A stretch of 64,000 nucleotides of DNA from Helopsaltes ochotensis (Eukaryota; Chordata; Aves; Passeriformes; Locustellidae), in contig VXBM01000093.1 in the NCBI GenBank assembly GCA_013400155.1, positions 611,192 to 675,191 on the forward strand. The letters run 5' to 3'. The position numbers were made by a program, and so were the translations under genes. Below the pieces are notes generated by a model. The model saw only the letters and a program-made list of their open reading frames with translations. It was not told the DNA's origin and ran no database searches. Below are positions 47,601 through 60,700 of the stretch, piece after piece (positions within the stretch are counted from its first letter, which is position 1; every line of letters begins with the position of its first letter).

Positions 47601-50359
47601 CCAGAGCTCTGCGGAGCTCTTATTAAAGTCACAAAGTTTCCTCCACGATGTTCCATTCTCCTCCTTTCCCTCCTTCATACCCAGCTCCCTCCCTCGGTGT
47701 CTGGCCCCAGGGAGAGCCCCTCTGCCAGCAGAACCCAGCTGCTGATGCTCCCTTGGAGGCAGCCGTGAGCATCAGGGCCAGCAGCTCCTCTTGCTCCAGT
47801 GAGGGGATCCATCAACACATCCAATTTCTTTTCACATCCAGGCTCAGCGGAAGACAACTCTCTTTCACCATCATTTCCCTGCAGTCACTGTGTTACGGGC
47901 TCATGGAACTGGAAAGGAAATCCATATCTTTGAGGCAAACCCTATAGATGCAAGACCCCCTTTTAAGCTTCAGCAAGAGCTTTCTACAAAGTCTGTCGAT
48001 CCATTTCTAGCTGAATCACATTTCAAAGAAAACTGGCCAGATAAGAAACTTTTTTTTTTGTAGAAAGGACATTTTTGAATCGACGCTGAATTTCCTTTGA
48101 CTAGTTGATAAAATAGAAGTCAAAAAGCTCTGAGGGTCAAGGATATATAGGAAGTGAATACAGTTTTCAGAGTTACTATCCCTAAGGAAAAGAACCAGAA
48201 AGGAAGGCTGAGACAAAATGGTTGCTGAGAAAACGAAGGAGGAGGAAAAGGGGGGTGAGGGCTGAAGGAAAAAGTAGTAAAATAAGACTTAATGGTTTGC
48301 TGCAGTTTTTGGGGACTAAGGAAACAAATTCTGGAACTGAAGGAGTTGTCAGGCAGTGAGGTAGGGTTACACATTCTCCACACAGAGCCTGCAGTGTTGG
48401 CTTGATTGGGCGAAAGGACTTGGGATCACTACAGACAGAGCCGCCTTGCTCCCTGTCAACTTGCACAAGTAATCAGCATCCCAAAATGACAGCTCCCTCC
48501 AGGGCTGAGATTTCTTAAAACAAAACTAAAATAAAAGGCCTCCTTGGTCCTGCTTCAAACCTAGCTGCACTACCAAAAAGAGAAATAATTGTTAAGAGAC
48601 AGAAAAAAACCTCTGACATTCTCCAGCAACATCCCCAATGCTAACCTTCACCGTGATAATAATAACAGTAACAACAATGACTTGTATTATTCCTATACCA
48701 CAGTTGAGCAGCTCATATCCTGAGGAACACATCAGGCTTGATAAACTACGGCCATCAACTTGCACAGTGTGATGAGACTTAGCGTGGGAGGATGCTGATG
48801 TTTCGTGATGCCCTGGAGAAGCTGAGGACAAAATGTGATAAAGATTTCCCCCTGCAGACCTCGATTTCCTGGGAGGATTTTGAGTACGTGGAAGGGGAAT
48901 CATACAGTTTGGGACACTGGCCAGGACATAGGAAATTATGCCCTTGTTCTTGGCCAAAGCATCAGTGAAGCTTTGTTACTGCCAACTCCAAGCCTTAAAA
49001 ATTCTTGAGATGGGGGCCAAAAATTGAATGATATTGGCTTAGATATGATGAGGACACTTTTTTTTTTTTTTATTCAGCAGTGGAGGTTTTTTGTTCTTTC
49101 TGGTTTCTGTTCCCAGAGGGTGCATTTTTTATACTTCTCTCCATCATAATGAGCTCTAGCAGCAAGTCTCATATATGCGTGAAATCTGGGAAGTTTACTG
49201 CACTTCCATGACTGCAGGAACTAGGACTTCAGGGAAAACAATAAATCTCACCAGTTTCACAGGAGAATTGCCAATGCTGGTGCTCAGCTGAGGCCTCTCT
49301 CCACTCCTACACTCCCCTGGCAAAGCCTCTGCTCTGAAATGTGCATCCTTCCAAGCTGCAGCTCCAAGGGTGGCTTTTCAAGAGAGCCCCGAGAAACAAG
49401 GTCTTCAGGGAGCAATTAAACCGATGAAAACAGGGGTTTTTTGGATGTCCATCATAGTGTAGGCGGCTCTGGTGTCAGAGGAAGGTGTGGGGTCTCACAG
49501 ATCCACTCTGATGGTCAGAGTGCACTGCTGCTGTGGATTTTCTCCTGGCTAAGGAGGCTTAAGCTCACACTTCAATTTTTCCTTTGTGGTGAGACTGATA
49601 GAATGTTTCTCTTTTGATCCATAATTTATTTTCATAAACCTTGCAAGGACTTCATATATTTAAAACTATCAGTTCTCTACTACATGTAGTCACCCACTGA
49701 GCACCACTGGGTTGTGATGCTCACAAGGACCAACAGACCCTTGCAACTTTCTCCGTGTGATCACCCCAGGAAATCCCCCTTCCAAATCTGGGGAAACTAA
49801 TTCCTCTGATCATTCCTGGCAGTATCTGTGGTTTTTCTCCTCTCACCTACAAGATGCCTACACTCAGGGAAGGCAGGAATGGTGTCACGGGGCCTGGTGC
49901 TGACTGGCCATGTGCTCAGCCAGTATTCTTGTGATAGACCTAAGACCTGACTCATATTTTTGTTGGTAAATAGGGCAGCAGAACAGTTCTGAAGTTGCAC
50001 AATTCAATTAGAACCAAACAAACCAAAACAACTCCCAAACCCCGCTAGTCAAAGACAAGCTCTCAATACCTCTCACTTTTTGCTAACTTGCTTTTCTGTG
50101 CCTAAGTGAGCAGAAAGCAGCAGAAACCTATTTTAACAGATTGTTTCCCACCTCTTCCCCACCTCCCCAAGGCAGGTTTACTATCTCTCCAGAGGAAAAG
50201 AAAATTAGCCTCCAATAAATCATCAAGTTCACTGCAGCACTTAAACCCTGCTTGTCCTTCAGCGTTGTGCTAGAGGAGGATTGATTCCCCCGGCACATCT
50301 TGAAGCGGGGTCCCTTCAGCTCATGTCTTTGCCATCTCCCGAGCTTTTCCCCAGTGCTG
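41637..50359. other. Intergenic region upstream of SLC5A9
   Basis: No coding exon was recognised. A CR1 fragment lies at 43664-44019. The 329-codon open frame at 43920-44909 starts inside that CR1 and is compositional. I found no match to TRABD2B, the next gene expected from mammalian order. Confidence 0.55.
43664..44019 (-). mobile_element. CR1 LINE 3' fragment, about 356 bp
   Basis: The + strand begins GAATCACAGAATGTCTAGGT and TGGAAGAGGTCTTCAAGATC, and continues ATCGAGTCCAACCCATGCCC. Later it carries GGGATGGTGACTCCACCACC, TTTTTCCTAATATCCAACCT and AGAGTGATGAGGTCACCCCT. These are reverse complements of successive blocks of the avian CR1 tail. The copy is 5' truncated and on the - strand. It looks younger than the fragment at 15.1 kb. 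Confidence 0.9.
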
Positions 50360-50600
50360 GTCCCCAGGGATGCCCTCCCGGCGCTGGCCGCAGCCCGGGA
50401 CGGTGCCGGCGGGGATGCGGCGGCTCCGGGCTCTGCGGGCACAGTTACCAGCAGATGGCAGCTGGAGATCGCGGAGGGAAATTTGGGAGTTCTCCGTTCT
50501 CGTCAGCACAGCCCACAGATCCCGGGTGACCTTGGCACAGACATGGGCTCCCCGCCAGCAGGGATGGGACCTGCCCGGTCTCACCCCGGGCCGGGAGCGA
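50360..50600. promoter_or_regulatory. Small CpG-rich island, candidate promoter
   Basis: About 240 bases contain roughly 20 CpG dinucleotides (for example CCCGGCGCTGGCCGC and GTGCCGGCGGGGATGCGGCG), against very few in flanking DNA. In birds such islands often mark promoters. Open frames crossing it (50370-50828 + and 50128-50442 -) are proline/arginine-rich and unrecognised. Confidence 0.45.
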
Positions 50601-53120
50601 TGCACAAGGAGCCCAGCAAGGACAAAGAGGAGAGGGTGGGGAAAGACACGGTGCTCATCCTTCCAGGCACTGGAAAAAAAAGTCTCCAGCTTCACAGGCC
50701 ACATCTCTCCTCCCTTCACCCCAGGCTCAACCTCTCAAGCCACAGAATCATTTAGATGTCATTTTCTAACCCAATCCCACCACAGACTCGCTCATGCAGG
50801 TCCCAGCCAGCCCTCAGAGGCATTTTAGGGAGAGTAACTCAGAGTTCAGGAGCAATCCCTGTTCTCCCTCCACACCAAATCCTCACTGCCACCACTGCAG
50901 CAGTTCCCCAGAAACAAGCATTACCCTGCTACCAGTTTTTGCTTCTTTCTTTTCAGGTCCCACTGCCCATAAATGTCCATCCCTCCCTCCACCCCAGTCA
51001 GTCCTGCAAGGGGACTCACTGTGCCACGGCACTACCCCAGCTCCACACCTTCTGAGATGTCCTTCCCCACTGCTCTCTGCTCCTTCCTCCTCCTCCTCCT
51101 CCCAGCTGATAGCCCAGCTGGGCTGTGTCACAGAAGACAACTGTGAGAAGGAATCATCCCCACATTTTCACCAGAGGAGCTGGCTTTGGGAAGCTGCAGA
51201 CTGGACAGGATCCACCCAGTCCCTCCTGCACTGATTGAATAACTGCTTTTTCCTCACGAGGCCGAGATGCTCTCTGCTAATGCAGCTGCTTGGGTTACTC
51301 CTCCAAGCCAGATAACAGGAATGCTTTGTATTAAAATATATTAAAAAGCTAAAGATGACCCCCCCCAACTCAGAAAAGTTCCTTGTTGTCTAAGGGCCAG
51401 ATCCATATCTGATCCTGAGGTGTAAGAAGTGCTGTGCATCCTCTGGATCCCCGGTCAAACATGTAGGACAAAGGTGTGTCCCACCAGGGTGACTTCTGGG
51501 CAGCCTATGCTCAATTTGGGGTCCACTGACCCTCTGAGCAGCTTTTACCCCCAGGAGGATCCTTGCTGTCCCAGCTCCTTCCACAGGCAGCACAGAGATT
51601 ACTCACACACAGAAGCTTTTTTTGGCAAGGACAGAAAATGAAAATAGCAATTTTTTCCCCCATTCCCCCTGACCCCCAAAGCTTCATTTCTGCAGAAGTC
51701 AATGGAGCCAAAAAAAGGACTAGACAACACATCAAGCACTACCCATTTAATCCAGCTCCAGTTCCTCATTTACCAATGTCAGCCTCCTGCCCAAGCTTTC
51801 TTTGGCTTTCATCTCTTCTTTTATCTGCATGCTGTCTCTGGTTTGCCCTTTCTGGTTGCTACTGCTTTGATCTCTTGAACTTCTGCAATCCAGACCCAAA
51901 TCCATGAGAGCTTATGCTGAAGAGTTTCCAGTTTTTTCCTGTTGTTACACTCTTTAAATTCTTCCTTTGTTTCTGCCCTGAAACTTCTGGCAGATTTTTT
52001 TCTGTGCAGCAAAATGAGGATTTTAGATGTCCAGCCTGGGCAAGCGACCCTTTGACAGTTCTCCACACCCTTGGACATTGACATCCCTGTGGTTTTTTGT
52101 TTCTTCCACCCCAACCCAGCAGCAGATCCCCTGTGCAGAATGAGGCTGTACCTGGCTGGGAGAGGTCAACAAGAGCCCCAGAATTAATGGTAGAGTTTTG
52201 CCCATGTCCTGTTATCTGATTGTTATGCGGCACAGAGTGTGTCCAGTGTGCCATAATCAAATTTATAAGAAAAACATGGGAGACACAGTGGAAGCTGTGT
52301 GCTAACTCATTTGATCTCATCTATTTCTTATCCCAAGGTGGAGGGTGATTCTTTATTTCATCATGAATACAGCGAGAAGAGGAAAAAAGGCAGCAGCAGA
52401 AGGACAGACAGGTTTTTCAGCACATTTTGCTATTCCCAGTAGGGTTGTAGGCATCGTGCAGTTTATGGGATGGCTCATCTATCCCATCCTGGAGAATGCA
52501 GGCACACTGCAGCAGAACAGAGCACGGCAGGGACGGTGTGGATTCCCCGTGAGTGGCACTCAGCCTGCTTGCTCAGAAAGCAGCCCCTCACGCTGTTCTC
52601 CAGTAGTTTTAGGATAGCTGTGTGCAAGGGAAGTGTCCTCGTTTTTACTGAGACATGTGGGAGAAGAAAAACACGAGAATACATGGCTGTGCTTTGAACT
52701 TCCTAATTCTTCACCCCAAGGGACAGTGTCAGGGCAGACTGTCCAGTCTGTCCCTCGTGGCCTCTGGCTGATACGGGCTAAGTTGAAAAGGAGCCGGGGT
52801 CACTGCACTGAGGTGTCTGCCCCAGCCCCACCTGGGACAGCCACGTCCCCTCACTCAGAACCACTGCAGGCTGGGGGCTCCTCTGCCCCACAGCCCTCGG
52901 CACTGGGGCAGCAGCTGGGCCAGCAGGACCTGCCTTCCCCTCACAACCAGCTGTCCCCAGTTCAGGGCCCTGCTGCCTCTCCTCAGGCTGATTCCTTTTG
53001 AAAGCAAAGCACATAACATAAGGCCTGTGTTTATTTTCCCCCTAAATTAGGGTGGCTTGATTTTAATTGAGAGATCTGCCAGAATAAGGCACATTGGTGC
53101 AGCTGTCATCAGAAATGCAT
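50601..53120. other. Intergenic, no gene recognised
   Basis: Unique-looking sequence with several overlapping short open frames. None has a recognisable domain or paired splice sites that I could support. Confidence 0.55.
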
Positions 53121-53737
53121 NNNNNNNNNNNNNNNNNNNNNNNNNNNNNNNNNNNNNNNNNNNNNNNNNNNNNNNNNNNNNNNNNNNNNNNNNNNNNNNN
53201 NNNNNNNNNNNNNNNNNNNNNNNNNNNNNNNNNNNNNNNNNNNNNNNNNNNNNNNNNNNNNNNNNNNNNNNNNNNNNNNNNNNNNNNNNNNNNNNNNNNN
53301 NNNNNNNNNNNNNNNNNNNNNNNNNNNNNNNNNNNNNNNNNNNNNNNNNNNNNNNNNNNNNNNNNNNNNNNNNNNNNNNNNNNNNNNNNNNNNNNNNNNN
53401 NNNNNNNNNNNNNNNNNNNNNNNNNNNNNNNNNNNNNNNNNNNNNNNNNNNNNNNNNNNNNNNNNNNNNNNNNNNNNNNNNNNNNNNNNNNNNNNNNNNN
53501 NNNNNNNNNNNNNNNNNNNNNNNNNNNNNNNNNNNNNNNNNNNNNNNNNNNNNNNNNNNNNNNNNNNNNNNNNNNNNNNNNNNNNNNNNNNNNNNNNNNN
53601 NNNNNNNNNNNNNNNNNNNNNNNNNNNNNNNNNNNNNNNNNNNNNNNNNNNNNNNNNNNNNNNNNNNNNNNNNNNNNNNNNNNNNNNNNNNNNNNNNNNN
53701 NNNNNNNNNNNNNNNNNNNNNNNNNNNNNNNNNNNNN
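53121..53737. other. Assembly gap (617 N)
   Basis: A run of 617 N. The right edge abuts a TTCCC array, so at least part of the gap is probably the same simple repeat. Open frames drawn through the gap are meaningless. Confidence 0.99.
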
Positions 53738-53802
53738 CCTTCCCTTCCCTTCCCTTCCCTTCCCTTCCCTTCCCTTCCCTTCCCTTCCCTTCCCTTCCCT
53801 TC
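53738..53802 (+). repeat. (TTCCC)n simple repeat at gap edge
   Basis: About 13 perfect 5-base pyrimidine units, then CTCTTCTTTCC. The left end is lost in the gap. Confidence 0.97.
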
Positions 53803-55568
53803 CTCTCTTCTTTCCTGTATCAATTTGCTTGAAGCAACCCTTTCTAGGCTAAGCTTCCCCAATTCCAGAGAAGAAGACAGAAGGGGCAGGATTCCCAGGG
53901 GATCTCAGGGAGCCCCAGCTGAAGTGGCACATTAGTTCTTGTGTACCCGGTGACACACTGGTGGCACTGGGCAAGACACGCAGGGCACCCCCAGAGAGAG
54001 GGCTGCAGGGGACAGGCTGACACAACCTCTGTCTCACAAGGAGTTTTCCAATGCTGTGGCCCATTCTTCCCTATAATATGTGGAGTTTGTGAGGTTGGAT
54101 GCTGAGGGAAGGCTCCAGGCTCATACCATTCCCAGACCCAGAGCTGCAAAGCTGATGGACAGCGGTCCTGGGTACAGGATGCTGGGAATGGCTCTGAAAA
54201 GAGCAGCTGCCCAACAGGGAGAGGATTCTTGCTGACATCCTGTGTGGCATCACCACCCCAGCACCCTCTACCTCCCCAGCCCCTTGCTTTATATCAAAGA
54301 AGTCTACTTTACATTGTGGAAAGCAATCAGGGAGATCCAGCCCCGCCTGATTCTTTTTCTCATATGGAACAGCTGGAAAAGGACAGTAGCCTGAGAAACT
54401 GGCTGACCTTTTTGATGCATTCAGCTCTCTAGCCTTAGATTTGTCCTTTAAATAATTTGTCAAAAACCAAACAAGCCCAAAACAACCAATCAGCAGGAAA
54501 ATAAGAACCCAAACAAAACAAGAGAGACTTCCTTTTCCAGCCTTGTCCTTCTGCAGTTGCTGGTCTGAAGCAGTTTAATCTAAAGCAGGCTTTGGCAATT
54601 GCTGGAGAAAGCAATGTCCGTGATGGGTATTTAGAGAGCAGGGCTTTCCTGCCATACACTGTCCAGGGGTTTATTACCTGCTGAAAAAGCTTAATGTGCT
54701 TCAGGTGCTATGTGATGTCCAGATGTCGTGGCAGAAGCCGCTCGGAGAGTGCTGGTGATAGAAATGCTGCTGGGTGAATGCAGAAACATTAGTGCCAAGT
54801 GGGATATTTAGTCCCAGTTCATCTATTTGCAGAGAAGCACAGGCTGAGCTGCTCAGGGCCAGAGGCCCATCCATCCCAGTAACCTGTGCATGGCAGTCAG
54901 CTGGAGCAGGTTCTCAATGCACAATACCAGGGCATGCAGATGGTGGCTCAGGGCCAGTGATTTGTGGTACTGGGATTTCCGGAGCCAGACATTGTGCCTT
55001 TGTGTTTGATAGCCCCTGGTGAGTTTTGCTCCCAGGAATTTACCTAGTTAATTCTAAATCCCTTTGTACCCACAGCTTCCTGTGGCAAGCGGTTTCACAG
55101 CTTAACAGCGCATATTGTTTAGTGATGCCCATTTTTTCATACCCTGAAGCTGGGTGAGTGTTCTCTGCTGGATGCCACTCAAGACCTGCCCCGGATCCAG
55201 CTCACAGGAAAAAAGGATGGATGGGTGGATGGAGTGTGAAATAACGTTGCTGTTGTGATCAGAGGTGCAGTCATCAGTAGGCCACGAGCAGGTTGTGTTT
55301 TAGGAGCCAAGACAGCTCCTCACCTGCCTGGTTGCTGACAGGTGGCATGGTGCTGTCTGCATTATGGACAAAGGCAGTTTTTGAGAATGAACAGGGGAAG
55401 ATGGGCACACTCCGGGTAGGGAATGAAGGGCAGCATGGAGCCACACGTGTTTGTCGAATCGGTAGAAGATGGTGAGATTGAAGGCAGCATCCCCTGTCAC
55501 TAATGTGCAATTGTGTTCTAACAGCTTTATGTTCAGGTCAGGTAAGGAAAAGAGAGTTGCAGGCTGTG

Positions 55569-55614
55569 CAAACACTTGTATGTTTCGTATGCAAACACTT
55601 GTATATTTTGTATG
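55569..55614 (+). repeat. Two-copy 23-bp tandem repeat
   Basis: CAAACACTTGTATGTTTCG plus TATG is followed by a copy differing at two bases, then a partial third start (CAAAGACTTGG). Confidence 0.85.
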
Positions 55615-57761
55615 CAAAGACTTGGAAGCAAGACCTTAAAAGTGGGAAAGCCTACAGGGAGAAAGGGCACAGCACCCATGGTTGCAACACGTGAGGGGAT
55701 GGATTTCTCTACAGAGGTCAGTGAGACCAACCTGACAGACACAGCTGTCCCTTTCATCTGAGCAGTGACAGCTCTCAAGCTGAAGCCCACCAAGTGGCAG
55801 GGCCCTGGCAAGGTAGAATAGCTGTGTTTAAATTGGGCCACTCCAAGCCACCTGCAGCATTTCTACCCTTATCGGGAATAGTCGTTGTTGGGAATTGTTC
55901 AGCCATGGCTCAGGCATGGGGGATTTAGAAATTGTTCTCAAATCCACATATGGTAAAAGCATCAGGGCACTTTATTTCCCCATGAACACGAGTGATGAAG
56001 CAGAAGTGGGAATGTTTTCTACTTAGAGTCCAATTTCCAGAATTGCTCAGCTCCCATTTAGGCAACAAAGTCATTGGCCAGATGTGGGCAAGAGACAGTC
56101 CAAGGGATGGTACTGAGCAATCCTGTGTGGCTCCTTCCTTGAATGAGAAATTCAAAGCCTCCTCAGCTGACTGTGAGCCTTGTCCAAGGGCTATTTATGG
56201 ATCCAGAGACTGTTTAAAGGCTTCACGGTTGACCTCAGGCACACGCTGGATGGTCAGCACATTTTCCTGGGAAAACAGAGTGCAACTCAAGATTTCTTGT
56301 AACTTTTTTTGTTCACCTGACACATGTGCTCCAAAGACAGTGAAAGATGAGAAAATAATATGGGCTTGATAAATGACCGAAAGAAAGTTTCCGATCTGCA
56401 GCGGCTCCCATTATTCTTCTTATTCTTGGCATCAGCAGAGTTATGGCAATCTCCCCCTTCCCCCCTTCCCAAGCTCTACTACGCTAACTTTTTTCTTTTT
56501 TTTTTCCCTGTCAAATTCGCAGGAGCGGCACCTGGGAGTATTTTGACCAAGGGGAAATTGAGCAAAGTTGCCTCTTTTCAAATACATTTTCTTGAGGGAC
56601 TGGAATGAATGAAAATCATAGTCATAACATGGCTAAACAATCTTTGTTTAACTTAATGCAATATAATAACCTAAGTGTTGCAACACAGCTCCTTGCTGTG
56701 ACATCCTTTTTCCATTTGCTTAATTTTCACCCCAAACACACGCTGTTAATAAGCTGCTGAGAAAATACAGCTCTTGTGACAAAATCCAGAAACATAGCCC
56801 CTGTATGGTGTGTTAGATACACAATTCTTATTTGGACTGGCAAGTGGCACTGAAATTGGTATTGCAAAACAGATCCATTTTTCTTGCTGCCAAATGTGAT
56901 GGACAGATGAAAAGGGAGGGCTGGAGAAGTGGATGGCAATAAGCAGAGAACAAGTTAAATAAAATCCCTGACAGAACGGTAACGTGCGAGTTGGAATAGA
57001 CACGTGATTGCCAGAAGGGAAATGCAGGATGCGGGGTGCTTTGTCAACAGCCAAAGTTAAAATAAATGTCACACTGGCACCGAAAACTGCAAGATTAAAC
57101 TCCTCCTGGTGATTTATAATTTACGAGAGAAAAAGGCAGACAGACACCCAGTGACTGAGCTCAAAAGAAAAACTCCTATTGACTTCAGTGGGTTTTGGAG
57201 AGGATCCGGTGCAGTAAAGGTTCAGATCTGATCTCTGGAGTCAGAGTATGTTTGACCAGTGATTTTAATCAGCAGAATCAGGCTCTTAATCACAGTTTGA
57301 TTTACATTTACTGCCTTTTTAGTTGCTTTGTAGCAAATCTGGAAGTCATACTTGGTCTTTAGGAGCTAAGTGAAAGTAAATAAAGACTGCCATAAAATTT
57401 GGACATCTTTAAATTAAAAGACAATTACATTAAGGAATATGAATAACCCTTTCCCCTTCATTTTACCAAACCAGCCCAATGCTTTAGAAAAGCCTGAAAT
57501 AAACTCTTGTTTTGTACAAACAATATCTTGAAAGTTTCACAAATTGTCTTGCAGATTGCTGGAGAAAGGAGATTTCTCCAAGAGAAATTGCAAAAGAATG
57601 TCTTCCTTAGTGAAAGCTGAAAAATGCATTTTATGCCATTTATAAAAAGCAGTTAATACAAAAATGACATGGTGCCACATGGAAAATAGGAAATAAGATA
57701 CAAAGACACTGATTCCCAGACCTTTATCCTTCCCACAGCTACAGCATTCTGTGACTTTTTT

Positions 57762-57798
57762 ATCAGGGATTTCCAGACTTCTCATCAGGGATTTCCAG
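57762..57798 (+). repeat. 15-bp direct repeat
   Basis: ATCAGGGATTTCCAG occurs at 57762-57776 and again at 57784-57798, separated by seven bases. The GGGATTTCC core resembles an NF-kB site, but this may be chance. Confidence 0.8.
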
Positions 57799-60700
57799 CT
57801 GGAGAATGCATTTTTCCAGGCACTGGATACTGAGATCCAAAATGCAAAATCAAGGAGAGAATGCAAAAAAAGGGGAAAAAAATCCAACTTTGGCCACCCA
57901 AACCTTTTCTGAGAGTCTCAAGTGTGTTTTAGGCACCAAGACCAGTGTTCGTGGAAGGATTGTTCAGCACAGTATTTCCGTTGTAGAAAAGGAAATGCCT
58001 TACAGAGGTATCCCTTCTGTAGCAGTGGGTGGTTTATAAGCATATAGAAAACAGATAAATGCTGCTGATGCTCCCCACACGTTGGAAGTGGCTGTGCAGG
58101 GGCTCCATTAGCCCGGCACGGTCTGGCAGTGACATTCAAACCAAAGAAAAAGCTGCCTGTTCGACACATTTCCTTCAGGAGCACTGAGCTACTGAGAGGA
58201 CTAGGGGGAGCCAAATGGACTGCAAGTGCTCTACCAGGGATGGTGAATTCAAATACTTGGGTATTGATGATTTTATTCAGTTATTTATTGGATGAGTAAG
58301 TTTTCCTTTTAGTTAGACACTCTGAAAGCTGGAGACATGCAAGTTATTTTTAAATAACAGGCAGATTTCAAGTCTCAGAAGCCTATGGCTTCCCAAAAGA
58401 AGAAACATTTCAGATGATAACTAACAAAATTACTTTTCTGTAGTCTGGCTGTAGTTTTTTTTTTTTTTGCAGAATCTCTCGCTTCTATCTGCTAAAACCA
58501 AATGAAATGGGTGATGAACAGTTTCCAGTGTTCCAGAAGTTACGTCAGGCCCTGTCAAAGAGCTCCTGGCCTGTTCAAAGGGCTGTCTGAAGGGATTACA
58601 GCTCCCTCTTGTTGATGAGATCCTCTGCACAGAGACCTGGCTCAACAAGGCTGAGTCAGAGTCAGAGTCATGGATCTCTGAGCAGAGTCCTTTTGAAGAG
58701 TCAGGAGAAAATCCTTCCCCATGCCACCCCCCTTCGTGGTTCTGCTTCTTGCATAGAACTGGAGACAATTCTGAGCAGAAATTTCTGGCAGCCAAGAGCT
58801 GACATATGGCAGAGGCATTGCTCTGGTGCAGAACCTGTGGCTGTGATCACCCAGGAGAGGAATGGCTATCTCTGTGGGATAGCTGGAATCACAAAACTGA
58901 CACAGGAAGATGTCTCAACACCAACACTAGGAAAGGAAAGAAAAACTAAAGACAAGAAAGAAGGCAAAAGGTACTGCCTGCATTTGGGGAGAAAAAAAAA
59001 GTATTATAGCAGTTTCTCTAATGCATAAACATTGGGAGAATTCTGAAGAGATCTCTACTTTCAAGAATGGAGACAACTTCATTTTTTTGAACGGGGTTTT
59101 GCTGCTGGGGGTGAGAAATCAAAACAGCTGCAAGACCTCTGATTTGAAGGACAAAAATTACTCAGAGTATGGGCAAGATTGCCCACATAAGCTACAAGTG
59201 GAGACAAACATGAATCACATGGACAAATAAAAACTCTGAGGAGCAATACCCAGAAACTTAGTGCTGTCTGTCTCTGTGAGACTGGGATTAGATCACACAT
59301 TAATTGTGATTTTTGTTTGACATTAAAAATTCCTTTGGAGCAGGCTTTGTGTAACAGCAGCATTGCTGGAAAGAAAAGGTCCTGAAAAATCTCTTCATAT
59401 GCATGTGTATAAATATTAAACTGCCTTCCTTTCAGACATGCCACTGAACTCTGCTCTTGTTTGCATGTTGAACCTGGAAACTTCTCAAAAGTTTTGCCTA
59501 CGGATAATTCATGAGTTAAAGCCCAAATTGAAATGCCATGTTACAACTTGTAGAAATGTTAGACAAATATAACGACCATATTTTCCAGTTACCTAATACC
59601 CACTCAAAATATAAACCCCAAAAGAACGGAATTGTTTTCATTGCTGTTAACCAGACAATATCACTCCATCTAAATATAGTATGTGATGAAACCAATTTAA
59701 ATATTGTCCAAGTATTTAACACTGTAAATATTAGACTTAACACTCCATAAAAACAGGCTTTGATGATGTAGGCTGACAAAGGGAGACTAGTTAATTGCAG
59801 ATTACATCATGGCTAGGACAGCATCACTTCTAGGACAGCCACGATAAATGTGAGGTGCAAAGTAAATCTAATAAAAGAAAAATAGTCTCTGTTCAGTGTT
59901 CACCTTTATCAGTTTTGCTAACCTTTCTTAGCAAAGACTGGGGGGGGAAATGTAGCCCTAGGTAAAGGAGAATCTGGAGTGGTGAAGTTTGCATTTAGGG
60001 CCTGATTCAGAAAAACATCCAAATCTGTGTTTGACTTTTAGTATGGGGTTTTGTCCTTTTCACTACAACAGGGCTCATATGTCCTTCTGACATTTTCCTG
60101 CAGTGGGAAGATTTCCTGAGTCAGGGTCTGAACCTACCTCATAGTATTATAAAATATGGCACAGCTCCTTCAGAGTTGGGAAAACAAAATTTTAAAGCTT
60201 TTGGTTACTGATAACTTTGAAGGATTTCTTAAACTTCAGATTTCAGATAACTGTCTTGAAAATGGGGGCAATTTCCTGGCAATACAGGCCTGATTTTCTT
60301 CTTGTAGCAACCTGCACCCTTGTGTGTCTATCAGTCTGAATTAACCCTCTTTGACACCTGCCCAGACAGTAACATAAAGATGGATTCAGCCCTGTGTTTT
60401 AAAAAGGACACACTGGTGGTACCAGGATGTCCTCAAAGCCCGGAGGTGGAATGTGTCTACACGGGTTTAGGCTCATACTAGTAGGAATTTCAGCTTGCAG
60501 GTGAAGCCTGGCCCCTCACTTGAACTCCTGAATGAGATGGAGGCATCCATTCCATCACCCTGTCCCCTCCACCGAGGGCTCCCAAGTGCGCCCTACAGAG
60601 GCCTTCACTCTCACTTGCCCAAGACAGCAAACGTGCAGTTCAGTGGACTACAAAAAGTGCATTGATTTTCCTGAAAGGACAGTAATAACTCTGTGTAAGT

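Noticed and set aside
50128..50828. Proline/arginine-rich open frames over the CpG island, considered as exon 1 of TRABD2B
   Set aside because: TRABD2B would be expected on the + strand to the right, but none of its signature motifs (such as a YLFGTIHVP-like stretch) is present.
53047..53935. Open frames of 250-290 codons across the large gap
   Set aside because: Most of their length is N, and the remainder is TTCCC repeat.
59516..59779. AT-rich open frames on both strands (70 and 87 codons)
   Set aside because: Both strands are open over the same bases, composition is AT-driven, and no splice sites or domain are visible.
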